This document shows positions 1 through 8,705 of a stretch of DNA of 13,610 nt, piece by piece. Made by a program: the position numbers and the translations under genes. The notes under the pieces are model-generated. The model saw only the letters and a program-made list of their open reading frames with translations. It was not told where the DNA came from and searched no databases. How positions within the stretch are numbered: the first letter of the stretch is position 1; the number at the start of each line of letters is the position of its first letter. The DNA is from Apophysomyces variabilis (Eukaryota > Mucoromycota > Mucoromycetes > Mucorales > Mucoraceae). The stretch spans positions 522,979-536,588 of the forward strand of contig MZZL01000394.1 in NCBI GenBank assembly GCA_002749535.1, written 5' to 3'.

Positions 1-282
1 TATTTTTTCTAATTACTCTAGTAAGAATCCAGAGACATAATGGTAATTGTAAACGTACCCTTCACACAACTTGCATTGAGCATGTTTTACTTGCTCTGTC
101 CATTCTAGCTTTTTGAAGAACTGCCATACAATACTTGTTGTTTGTTTTCGCTTTTGTCCAGTACGTGGTGATGCTGATGATTCTGAAACAGAGATGCTTT
201 GAATGTCATCAGTTAAAGTACTTGGAGCTCCAGCAAGTGAGAAAGAATCACCGATGGAGTTTACTTCTTTATGAAAGGACAT
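1..282 (-). CDS. BED zinc-finger protein, 5' part (hAT-like transposase or relative), runs off left edge
   Basis: The ATG is at 282-280. The first 40 or so residues are Ser/Thr-rich and probably disordered. They are followed by a basic patch (GQKRKQ) and then the start of a BED-type zinc finger: SIVWQFF, a hydrophobic stretch, and the Cys pair in AQCKLC. BED fingers bind DNA and sit at the N-terminus of hAT-family transposases and proteins derived from them. The frame appears to be spliced. A GTACGT donor lies at 58-53 and a TTACTAG acceptor ends at 18, giving a 41-nt intron. Exon 2 then continues in phase as G-V-I-R-K-N, which suits the BED consensus after the Cys pair. The zinc-ligand histidines and the catalytic domain lie beyond the edge, so I cannot tell an active transposase from a host gene. 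No stop interrupts the visible part, unlike every other coding unit here. Confidence 0.65.
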
Positions 283-560
283 TCTTGCAATTGTGCTTGA
301 GAAAAAAATAGAAAAAACAGAGAAATGGAAAAAAAATAAATGGAGAAATATAAAAACAGGCTAACGTAAAGAAGAAAAAGAAAAATGGAGAAAACAGAAA
401 AACAGAAAAACAGAAAAACAGAAAAACAGAAAAATAGAAAAATAGAAAAACAGAAAAAGAAAAGACCACCTTTGCCTTTACTCTCCCAACCTTACTATGT
501 TTAAGAAAAAGAAAAGAAAAGGATAAAGATGAAGAAGAACAAGAGAGCAAAATAAATAAA
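283..560. repeat. A-rich low-complexity tract with (AAAAACAG)n microsatellite
   Basis: This stretch immediately upstream of the BED gene start is almost pure purine on the plus strand. Between about 393 and 461 an 8-bp unit, AAAAACAG, repeats about eight times with C-to-T and A-to-G variants (AAAAATAG, AAAAAGAA). A minus-strand reading gives a Phe/Leu/Ser string that is only a translation of this tract. The tract could be promoter-proximal poly(dA:dT) DNA for the BED gene, or simply an expanded microsatellite. Confidence 0.8.
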
Positions 561-642
561 AAAATTTTTTTTCAGTCACAAAAGAGAACGTGTTCCTTAG
601 TAATAAAGTTAATAACTTGCATGATAAGCCCAAAGGTGTTTA

Positions 643-850
643 AAGGGCCCATGGGCCCTTCAAAGGCCCATGGGAAAGTGGGAAAATGGGAAAATGGGAC
701 TCAATCTGGGCCGGGTCAATCTGGGCCGGGTTAATCTGGGCTGGGTCTATATATTGGCCCAGTTCCCATTGGGCCATAAAATTTGGGCCCGATCTATGGA
801 CCAAGTCCTGGTGGGCCGGGCTGAACTGGGCCAGGCTTCGGGCTTTCCCA
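643..850. repeat. GGGCC-rich repeat island with palindrome and 15-bp tandem triplication
   Basis: GGGCC, TGGGCC and GGCCCA occur densely here, in sharp contrast to the AT-rich flanks. Positions 643-660 form a perfect 18-bp palindrome (AAGGGCCCATGGGCCCTT). Positions 701-715, 716-730 and 731-745 are three copies of TCAATCTGGGCCGGG, the third with two C-to-T changes. GGGAAAATGGG-type repeats lie at about 671-698. The island abuts the probable 3' LTR edge of the retroelement, so it could be LTR U3 regulatory DNA or a nested non-autonomous insertion. Short open frames in both directions reflect the repeat composition and are not called as genes. Confidence 0.7.
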
Positions 851-982
851 GCCCACATTCAAGCCTTAGAGAGACTATACCAGAAGTTTATATAAGATCG
901 CAATGATTGCTTTATTAGAGGAAACAAGGTAATAAGTGAATATGTATGATCGTTATATAATAAAAATATATCAAATACAACA
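850..982 (-). repeat. Probable inner part of the 3' LTR of the Ty3/gypsy element (outer end not determined)
   Basis: On the minus strand the retroelement coding region is followed by a polypurine tract and then TGTTGT at 982-977, the expected PPT-to-LTR junction with a 5'-TG. Within the next 100 nt are AATAAAG (polyadenylation-like) and TTATATAAA (TATA-like, about 892-884). The terminal CA and the outer boundary could not be fixed because no second LTR copy is visible for comparison. The GGGCC island to the left may be part of the same LTR. Confidence 0.45.
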
Positions 983-996
983 TTACCCCCCTCTAG
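982..996 (-). promoter_or_regulatory. 3' polypurine tract (plus-strand primer) of the Ty3/gypsy element
   Basis: The minus strand reads CTAGAGGGGGGTAAT, ending immediately before the TG of the putative LTR. Ty3/gypsy elements use such an RNase H-resistant purine run to prime plus-strand DNA synthesis. The same 15 bases occur again at 2679-2693 inside pol. Confidence 0.65.
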
Positions 997-1100
997 TTTA
1001 AAGCAATATCTTGAATTATGTCAGGGTCAATAAAAACCTCTAAAAAACTCAGTAGGAAAAAGTAATGAGGAAAAGATCCTGAACATAATTCAAGGTAGGT

Positions 1101-4100
1101 CTATTTGTTGCGAGAACGCTTGTTGATATTCTGTTGTTTATGTACAGGTAAAGACCGTTTATGTATAATGTGAGTTGCAATACTAGTGGCATCATTAGCA
1201 GTGACAGTTGTTTGTCGTTTTGTCTTGGTGCTAAAGTTAGCTTTGCTGTTTGTCTTTTTGTCTGTGTTGTGAGTCTGTTTGGTGGCTTTAACCTTTTCCG
1301 GTTTTTCACCAAGATGAATCCAATATTTATCAATAGTAGCTAAGTCTATAAATTTGTTTGGAGTTAACCAACTGTCATCTTCTTTGCTATAACCTTTCCA
1401 ACGTACAAGGTATTCTCGTTTTCCTGGTGTACCTCAATGGTTGATAATATTTTCAATTTCATATATTTCATCTTTTGGTACAATTTCATCCTGAGAAATA
1501 AGTTTTAACTCGGATGGTACGTAGTTCCTTGACATCAATTCACCAGTTTCGTCTTGAAGCACATATGATCCTCCTTGTGTGCGATGAATTACAGTGTAAG
1601 GACCTTCATACACAGGGGCTAGCTTGCTTGAGCGAGTTGGAATTCTGACCATGACATGGCTTCCTTCTGGGATGTCAATTATTACATGGGCATCGTCAAA
1701 TTTATCTTTTTGTGCTTTTGTAATTAAATCAGTTCTTTCTTTTAGCGCGGGGAACATGACATTGGCCATGTGATCGATTCTTTCTACTAATTGCTCATAT
1801 GTCATGGGATCAGCTAGTGTAGAGTTTTCATCGTGGTAATCTTGAAATGCATTCATTTTGCGTGCAAACATCAGTGAAAAAGGAGGTGTATTAAGGCGCT
1901 TGGAGACTTTGTTATTAAGTGCTAATTGTACACTTGGCAGATAATAGTCCCAATCCTTTCCAGTACCTTGAACTGCTTTACGTATTACCTGTACAGAAGA
2001 CTGTACTCATCGTTCTGCCAATCCATTGGCACGTGGATGATATGGCATAATGAGTCGATGATCGATACCAGTGCTCTCAGTGAGTTTGCGCATAAAACTG
2101 TTTTTGAACTCTGTACTATTGTCTGATTGAATGATACAAGGAAAACCGAAGTCTCCAAAGACTTGGACAAAAGCTTTGACGATAGTATCAGATTGTTTAT
2201 TCGGCAGAGCATGTAAGATGCAAAATCTTGTACATACATTAACCATGACTAAAAGGTAGTTATTACCATTGTCAGAAGTTTTGAATGGGCCTCCTAGATC
2301 AACTGCCCAGTGATCACCTGGAACATACGCATAGATCGGTCTTAATGGATGATAACCTTTACGCACTATGTTGTGTTTTTGGCATTGTGGACATGATTTG
2401 ACATATTCCACTGCATCTTGGAGAATGTTGTTCCAATGGATGCCATCATTGTAGATAGCTTTTACCATGTGTTCGGCTTCAAAATGTCCAAGTAGATGCA
2501 CATGTTCAAGAATTTTTCTCTGTTCTTCTTTAGGTGGTGTTATCCAGTTATTGATGATGGTCTTCTGTGTTGTTACACGGAATATGCGTTGATCTTTTGG
2601 TTTGCTAGCAAATTCATTGGATTTGAATTTGTGGTTTTTGAGTGTCTTAAGTATTTTAGCAGATGGTTTTAGTGCCGTATTACCCCCCTCTAGCTCTTTA
2701 GATGGAGGAAAAAGGTGAGAAAGAGTGTCTGGCAAAATATTATCTAAACCAGGTAGATGTACTATGGTAAGCGTGTAATCTAGCAAGATATCAAGCCAAT
2801 TAATCATCATTGGATTGGCGATTTTTTGCGTGTGGATGTAAGTGAGAGCTTTATGATCTGTATACAGGGTGAATGGATTATCCCAAAGATATTGGTGAAA
2901 TTTCTGGAGAGTGAAGACGATGGCAAGTAATTCACGTTTGGTCATGGAGTAGTTTTGTTCAGATTTGGAAAGAGAACGTGCCATGAAACTGATGTGTCTT
3001 GTCTGTTTATCGATCTGCTGGTAAAGAACAGCGCCAATACCATAATTAGAAGCGTCTGTTGCAACGAAGAAAGGTTGTGATAAATCAGGGTAGTGCAAGA
3101 TACGACGGGTGGAGAGCATCTGTTTCAAACTATTGAAATGCTCCAGATAGTGTGCTGTCCATAAATCCTGAAGAGGTTCAGCATTGCGCAATGTATCTAA
3201 TAGAGCAGTCAGTTTTGCTACATTGGGGATATGCTCGTGAAAATAATTGATGACTCCAAGAAATCATTGGATGTCATGTCCAGATTTGGGAGTAGGCCAA
3301 TTGAGAACATTAGTGACTTTGCAAGGATCCAGAGAAGCACCTTGGTCATTAATGCAAAAGCCTAACAAGTATACTGATTGTTGTGCAAAATGACATTTGT
3401 GTGGATTTAGGATCAAATTGACACTAGTAAGCTTATGGATCACAGCTTGTACGTGAGAAATGTATTCAGCCATTGTTCTGGAATGAACAATCACATCATC
3501 GACAAAAGTTTTCACAAAAGGCATATCAATAAAGATGAGTGCCATAACTCATTGGAATTTGGCAGATAAGGGTTTGAGACCGAAAGGACAACCTTAGAAC
3601 ATGTACTGTAGTCCATTATAAGTGAATATAGTTTTATGTTAGTCATTCTCATGAATCTTAAATCGATGAAAAGCACTTTTAAGGTCCAATGTAGTGAAAA
3701 TTTTGGAACCGTTGAGTGAATGAAAAATGTCTTGGATGAGTGGTAATAGATATTTGTTATCAGGCAGTAAATGGTTGATGTGCCGGGGATCAAGGCAAGG
3801 GCGTTTACCAGTTTTGTTACCATATACGTCTTTTTTGTCTGCCAATGTCAATAGACTATTCCAAGCAGTATTGACAGGTGCACGTATGATTGTACCTTCT
3901 TCTAGCCATGTCTTCACTGCCTCGTCAATGACAGGCTTTAGCTTAAATAGAATAGGATACTGTTGTTGATAAGCATATTGTCCTGTAGGAGTTGGCAACT
4001 CAACAATAGATTCAGGTACTGTGCAAAACGAAGTTTTTAGAATAGCTTCGTTTGCTTTGACATATGGTTAGATTGCAGTCATGAATGCGGCATGCTCCTT

Positions 4101-5720
4101 GGTGGTCCCAGCAGGAGAGTTGTTTGGTTCTAGGATGTCAATTAATTCGTCTGAATTATTGGAATTTTGCTTGGAATCATCCCATTTAGTGGCTAAACCG
4201 ATTAAGGCAATGCCTAGTTTGGGCATGATGTCAAATCCCAGAAGTACATCTGTTCCTTGAAAAAGATCCATAATCTTAAAAGAATGGGAAACAACACGTT
4301 TATTGTATTGAATTTGTAATAGTTTAGTAATACCAATTCTATCAGTATGATGTCTGCGACTAGCAAAGTTAAGTTGTCTTTTAACAGGGATTTTTTCCCA
4401 AGACTTTTTATTACACAAATCTAAACTAATGGCTGAAAATTCAGCACCAGTGTCAACCAAGCCAGTTATATGCTCATCCTGAATAATAATAGGAGTTGTG
4501 AGTGAGAATGGATTGGAAATTTGTGGTTCTTTTTTGCTGTGTCTGCAAGACTTACCCAAATTGCTGGCTTGGATCTCAAGATCGGTCATCACCTGATCCA
4601 AGTTCTTAATGTCATCAGCTGGGTGTATAAAATCTGTGCATGTGACGGCTCGCACAGTGTTGTTCATCGTTCTTTCTCTTTCAGCTTTCTTGTGGTCATG
4701 GTATTCTTTGCACTGGTGTCTGGGTGCACAAGGACGTCCACAGTAAATGCAGTCAGCCTTCTCCTTCTTCTTTTCTTGCGCACGTAGCTTGCATTCCATG
4801 GTGGAATGGTGAGCCTTGGGACCGTGGAAGTCACAACCAACAACTTGGTGTCGAGGTGAGGAGGACTTTGACAAACTTGTTGAATGTTTCATTTTGTGAC
4901 GACTTGGACCTGAGTGGGAATGAATTTCGCCATTGTCATTCTCCAGGTGTTGGTACAATCGTTTGTGTACTGAAATGGCATGTGCGACTTCCAGCACTGA
5001 TTCCATCATTTGCAGTAGTTTTTTACCAAATCTACTATGCCAGGCTACTTAAACGTTTTTGCAGATGTTGGGCAGCAATGAGGCCAGGAAACGAAGAGCT
5101 AAACCTTGACCATCAGCAATGCCGCCTGCATGGTATGCCTTTTGGAATCGAGTGCCATAATCCATGATGGTTTCGTTTTTACGCATGAGCATAGTGTATG
5201 CTTCAGTTGCCATAGCAATCATGCGGTCTGGTGATTCAAACTGTTGCTGGAAGATCTTGCATGCCTGGTTCCAGGTATAGTTGCAGTTGGCAAGGTTTGA
5301 CTCAAACCAGGGATTGTAGTTGTGATGAATGGCCACGTCAAGCCATTTCTTCCAATCTTGGTCCAGGTTAACGTCCAAAGCCTTAAGAACCTTTTAAAAC
5401 GTATGCAAGAAGTGCTCTACAGAATCAAACACCTCCTGTTTGGGACGCCAGATTTGGGAACCACGAACTTGAAAAATGGGAATATCTCAGTATGAAATAT
5501 GAGGTGACACCTTAGACACAGTATGCACTGCTTGAACTACAGAACCAGTGCTTGAAGTGGAACGTTCATCATCCAGCAATGTACAGAACTGCTACAGGAC
5601 GGCCTTTGTATTTTGAATATCACTGAGAAGGGTCTTGAGCAATTCAGGACCAGTGAAGGTAAGCACTTCATGGTAATGAGCGATTAGTGCATTGTACTTG
5701 CTTTGGTAATGATTTACCAT
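1101..5720 (-). pseudogene. Ty3/gypsy chromovirus gag-pol polyprotein, single frame with 11 internal stops
   Basis: The ATG is at 5720-5718 and the final TAG at 1103-1101, a frame of 1,539 codons. Gag occupies roughly residues 1-340 and ends in zinc-binding motifs: a C/H cluster (CDFH...C) near 296-310 and CIYCGRPCAPRHQC near 324-337, spaced like the C-x2-C-x7-H-x-C knuckle of chromoviruses. Protease has its active-site DTG at about 423-425 (LVDTGAEFS). RT shows LDLKSAFHRFKI, GCPFGLKPL and FVDD. RNase H shows FVATDASNYG and LYTDHKAL. Integrase has an HHCC finger ending CPQC, then VDLGGPF, QSDNSTEF and PYHPRANGLAE for the DDE triad. A chromodomain (GKREYLVRWKGY...DDSW) follows at about 1430-1470, which would direct integration to marked chromatin. 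Internal stops lie at 5592 TAG, 5487 TGA, 5394, 5049, 4068, 3639 and 3594 TAA, and 3549, 3264, 2007 and 1434 TGA (plus-strand leftmost base). No frameshift was found. The element is non-autonomous but recently collinear. Confidence 0.92.
2679..2693 (-). promoter_or_regulatory. Candidate central polypurine tract inside pol
   Basis: The minus strand reads CTAGAGGGGGGTAAT, identical over all 15 bases to the 3' PPT at 982-996. It encodes Leu-Glu-Gly-Gly-Asn in the linker between RNase H and integrase, at about residues 1010-1014. Central PPTs that prime a second plus strand are known in lentiviruses and in yeast Ty1. A role here is inferred from identity and position only. Confidence 0.55.
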
Positions 5721-5723
5721 TGA

Positions 5724-5773
5724 CACTATGACCACAGAGTCAACTAAAAGTAATAACATTTACTACTTTTAGT
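5724..5773. repeat. Inverted repeat and CACTA motif at the gag/repeat boundary
   Basis: Positions 5743-5752 (ACTAAAAGTA) and 5764-5773 (TACTTTTAGT) are a perfect 10-bp inverted repeat with an 11-nt spacer. A CACTA pentamer lies at 5724-5728, only four bases outside the gag ATG. CACTA-type elements start with this pentamer, so this could be the left end of the DNA transposon to the right. No matching right end was found, and a pentamer alone is weak evidence. Confidence 0.35.
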
Positions 5774-5792
5774 AAATACTAAAGATGCCCTG

Positions 5793-6040
5793 TTAGTTAT
5801 AAAGTAGTAAAAAAGTAGTAACTACTAAAATTCAACTACAATAATAAAGTAGTAGAAAAGTAATAACCACTACAATTTCAGACAGCAATCAAGTAGTTAA
5901 AAAGTAGTAACCACTAAATTTTAAGACAGCGATCAAGTAGTTAAAAAGTAGTAACTACTAAATTTTGAGACAGCGATCAAGTAGTTAAAAAGTAGTGATT
6001 ACTATAATTCATAGTAGTAGTAAAGTAGTAATAAAGTAGT
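5793..6040. repeat. Degenerate 44-bp tandem repeat array rich in AGTAGT/ACTACT
   Basis: Three clear units start with GACAGC at 5881, 5925 and 5969, an exact 44-bp period. Two more degenerate units precede them, in phase at about 5793 and 5837. Each unit contains AAGTAGTTAAAAAGTAGTAA followed by CACTAAA or TACTAAA, so the same hexamer appears in direct and inverted orientation (GTAGTAACTACT is near-palindromic). An irregular AGTAGTAGTAAAGTAGTAATAAAGTAGTGATGG tail continues to about 6042. No coding potential is seen. Possible roles are a subterminal transposase-binding array or a simple minisatellite. Confidence 0.8.
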
Positions 6041-6059
6041 GATGGTAAAGTACGTTTTA

Positions 6060-6889
6060 TTGGATAAAAGAACCCATGTAATTACACTAAAAAAACTAGT
6101 CCTATATTTTTGTTTACATTTACTTACCATGACCAGAAAAGAAAAATATGTGCAAACGCATTTTAATAAGGATAATAACCTTACAATGAGAACAACGATT
6201 AATAAATAGAGTTAACGTTGTCAGCCAAAAAGATTTTCAAAGTAAGCCTCATAGATAGCTGCAACACAAGGATCTTATGAAATACAAAAAGATGAGTAAC
6301 TATAAACCATATGAAAAGGATCCTTTACCTTATAGCCATAATGAAAGTGAGAACAGATTCCAAGTCATTTGTATAATAGCAATAAAGCAGTGACAATGCC
6401 GTTTACTGTGCAAAGCTTTATACTAGTATACTAAAAAAAGAGAGTGTTAAACTTTCAATTATAAGCACAGCAATAAGAAGTAAGCAACTCAATTACCTTG
6501 GTGAAACTGATTTTGAGTGCTGAAGCTGTACAGTGTTTTGTTTGGAATGAGGCGCAAAAGTGATAGTGATAGTTGAGTGTACTATAGGAGGTATAAGAAG
6601 ACGTTGTAAGAAATAAACAAATTACCTATTGACTAACAAAAAGCACTACATAGAATGCCCATTAGCGCCAACACTAATTGCCTGTAGTATAGAGAGGTTA
6701 GTATGTACTTCATTAGACAATAGTACCTATACAAATAATGTTAGAGTAGAATGAAGGAAAGTAATGACTTGCACCCCAAAAAAAAACTTTAACCAGTATT
6801 AGGAGAGACGAAAAGAAGAACAAAAGAAGAAAAAAAAACGATGGTGGGAACTTTTTACTTGGTTTTTTGAGTCGATCTTGACACAGATT
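6060..6889. other. Non-coding AT-rich stretch without a recognised feature
   Basis: I find no convincing coding frame, RNA gene or known repeat here. A 12-bp palindrome, TATACTAGTATA, lies at 6419-6430. The right end is the 3' flank of the minus-strand gene that terminates at 6930. Confidence 0.5.
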
Positions 6890-6895
6890 TTTATT
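6890..6895 (-). terminator. AATAAA polyadenylation signal of the minus-strand gene
   Basis: The minus strand reads AATAAA about 35 nt beyond the TAA at 6932-6930. The spacing fits eukaryotic 3'-end processing. Confidence 0.5.
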
Positions 6896-6929
6896 GGTTA
6901 AATAGTTTTTATATCTGATACAACCTATT

Positions 6930-7767
6930 TTAAACTGTGGCTGCCTGTAACCTTATAGTTCTGAAATATAAGCAAGTGACTCTTTTACTGTTAGTTATTG
7001 CTTTGAGCAGAAAGTCTAACATATGTTTATCAATAAGCATGCAATCAAGACATCATATTTACTTACCTGTTATGTTGATTATAAGCATTCTGCCATTTGC
7101 GCTTAATCAGACAATCTGCCCCCCAGTAGTTCTTGCAAAGGTCCAAAGGGACACCCATCTCTAGCGCCATTGCCTCCATAGTAAGATAAGCGGCTTTGCG
7201 CTTTTCACCTGGCACCTTGCTCCAGCTGTGTGTGGTCGCTGAGAAACCACACACCACTTCTAGTTGCTGTAACACCATTTGCGCCTTCTGTCCCAGATGC
7301 AGGTACTGGGATTGCAAGAATGACACTGGCGACCAAGGGTGCTCATGGCAGATAAGAAACTATAAGCTTCGAAGGATAGAGCTTTTTCCCTGCTGTCTTT
7401 TGTGATCCCTCACTTCTAACCAGTGCAGAGTGGACATATCCAAGTCAACAGGCAAGTGAGACTATAACAGAATAGGTTAATTCCAAATATCTTTGGGAAT
7501 CCAGCGGGAAGGGGGAGTTTCACCATGAACAATTGCCATAGGAGCATTGTTTGGAACACTTATATTATCCAAGATGCTGAACTGTTGGCTGCCAAACTGC
7601 TGGCTACCAAACATAGACAAAGACTCCACCTGCTGTTCCAACATAACCTTGCGCACTGATGCCTCAACCAAACTAGGAAGCTTCTCATCTATGACCTTAT
7701 TCAAGATTCTATGCAATTCTGCGTTTGCATTTTCTCACCTTTGGTTGTTGTTGGTAGTTGATGACAT
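6930..7767 (-). pseudogene. Two-exon gene of unknown function, possible accessory protein of the adjacent DNA transposon
   Basis: The ATG is at 7767-7765. Exon 1 runs to 7067. A GTAAGT donor at 7066-7061, a CTAAC-like branch site and a TTTCAG acceptor ending at 6961 define a 106-nt intron. Exon 2 (6960-6930) adds about ten residues and a TAA, giving about 243 codons. AATAAA at 6895-6890 is a plausible polyadenylation signal. The N-terminus is polar, then probably helical (NKVIDEKLPSLVEASVRKV). A Gln/Phe repeat (FGSQQFGSQQF) follows, and then a C-terminal region of about 90 residues rich in conserved-looking Trp, Cys and basic residues (GVPLDLCKNYWGADCLIKRKW). In-frame stops lie at 7735 TGA, 7477 TAA, 7462 TAG and 7360 TAG. 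The frame remains continuous through all of them, so this is one gene and not two. I do not recognise the family. Its position head-to-head with a transposase suggests an accessory DNA-binding role, which is inference. Confidence 0.65.
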
Positions 7768-8476
7768 TTTCAATAAAAAAATAAAGTGATGTTAAAAGAG
7801 ATAATAAATATGTATCTTTCAAATCTTACTAGTATTTATATTAGTTGCTAAAAAAAAGCACGTCTTCATACAACGTGATGTTGATAATCTGTTCCATGAG
7901 TCATAATGAACATCTTCCTGATTTATAATAGAATGGTCATGTAGAATCACTATAGTCTTCTTGCAGACTATATATGATAAGTGTAATTGGTGTGTACAGG
8001 GACGGATCAACTGTTACTCAAGGAAAATATTGCATAATGATTGGACAGTTGCCATAAATAGCAGCGCTGAGGTTACTGTTCACTTAGCCAAAACGAAAAA
8101 TTCAAGCAGTGTTGATATTGTGAATTTTTGTCAATAAAAAGTTTTTAAAAAAGAAAACTACAACGACTTTGTAAGAATATGCATGTTACCATTAACACGT
8201 TCACCTGTCTTACCTTTATTATTTAGGAATATATGTGATTTCAATCATTCCATGTGGAAATCAATCCACCATGCTCAATGTGAATCATACTTACCAGTAC
8301 CAATCATGAACTCACCTTTACAATCACTCTTTTAATATGCATTACGCGTTAGCTTCCATGTTGCGTATAAATTCTGACAACAAGGGGAGCCAATCACACT
8401 GCGTATACAAGTGTGTCAATTGATGTACAATTGTACTGTCAGTGAAGCTCTTCAAATTACATACGCGCTATATCTG

Positions 8477-8571
8477 CATGAACCAATACCTGCAAACCTT
8501 CGTATGATTACTCACAATAATGANCATGAACCAATACCTGCAAACCTTCATATGATTACTCACAATAATGA
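8477..8571. repeat. 47-bp duplication flanking a single N
   Basis: Positions 8477-8523 and 8525-8571 are the same 47 bases apart from one G/A difference (8502 versus 8550). They are separated by exactly one N at 8524. A one-base gap between overlapping ends is typical of a contig join where the overlap was not merged, so the duplication may not exist in the genome. Confidence 0.85.
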
Positions 8572-8650
8572 TGACCAAGATATTATGATACCATGACAAG
8601 ATTGGTTGACAGAGAAACCAGTCAACAAGCTATCAACAGAGTGAATAAGA

Positions 8651-8659
8651 TATATAAAG
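8651..8659 (+). promoter_or_regulatory. TATA-like box of the transposase gene
   Basis: TATATAAAG lies about 50 nt upstream of the ATG at 8706, a reasonable distance for a short 5' leader. The assignment rests on motif and position only. Confidence 0.4.
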
Positions 8660-8705
8660 TGAAAAAAAAGGACATCTATATTCAATCTTTTTCTATCAAC
8701 TCACT

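Larger units (their letters stand above)
640..5723 (-). mobile_element. Ty3/gypsy LTR retrotransposon (chromovirus), 5' LTR missing
   Basis: Order on the minus strand is gag, protease, RT, RNase H, integrase, chromodomain, PPT and a partial or unclear LTR. This order, with integrase after RT and a C-terminal chromodomain, is diagnostic of Metaviridae-type chromoviruses. Only about 20 nt separate the gag ATG (5720) from the palindrome and 44-bp repeats that begin at 5743. No LTR or clear tRNA primer-binding site is seen there, so the 5' end has been lost or displaced. The right boundary is therefore approximate and the left boundary depends on the unresolved LTR. Confidence 0.8.
7768..8705. 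other. Divergent intergenic region between the unknown gene and the transposase
   Basis: About 940 bp separate two divergently oriented start codons. Short open frames on both strands have no recognisable motifs. One of them, on the plus strand near 8411-8596, crosses the unknown base and the duplicated segment and is not believed. The region presumably carries both promoters. The only motif I would mark is a TATA-like box at 8651. Confidence 0.55.

Noticed and set aside
269..550. Minus-strand frame rich in Phe/Leu/Ser
   Set aside because: It is only the translation of the A-rich microsatellite and has no domain-like sequence.
640..906. Overlapping open frames on both strands in the GGGCC island
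   Set aside because: The predicted peptides are repeats of the 15-bp DNA unit (for example WAGSIWAG), so they reflect repeat composition.
4521..5167. Plus-strand open frames opposite gag
   Set aside because: They are antisense shadows of the gag/protease coding sequence, with no motifs of their own.
1101..5720. Alternative genetic code with all stops read as amino acids
   Set aside because: Gln is encoded mostly by CAA/CAG and Arg by normal codons in the same frames, stops are sporadic, and TGA would have to mean Arg, which is not a known nuclear code. Mutation is simpler.
5793..6040. CRISPR-like array
   Set aside because: The units are contiguous 44-bp tandem repeats with no unique spacers, in a eukaryotic context.
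8411..8596. Small plus-strand open frame
   Set aside because: It crosses the N and the duplicated segment and encodes the same peptide twice, which is an assembly effect.
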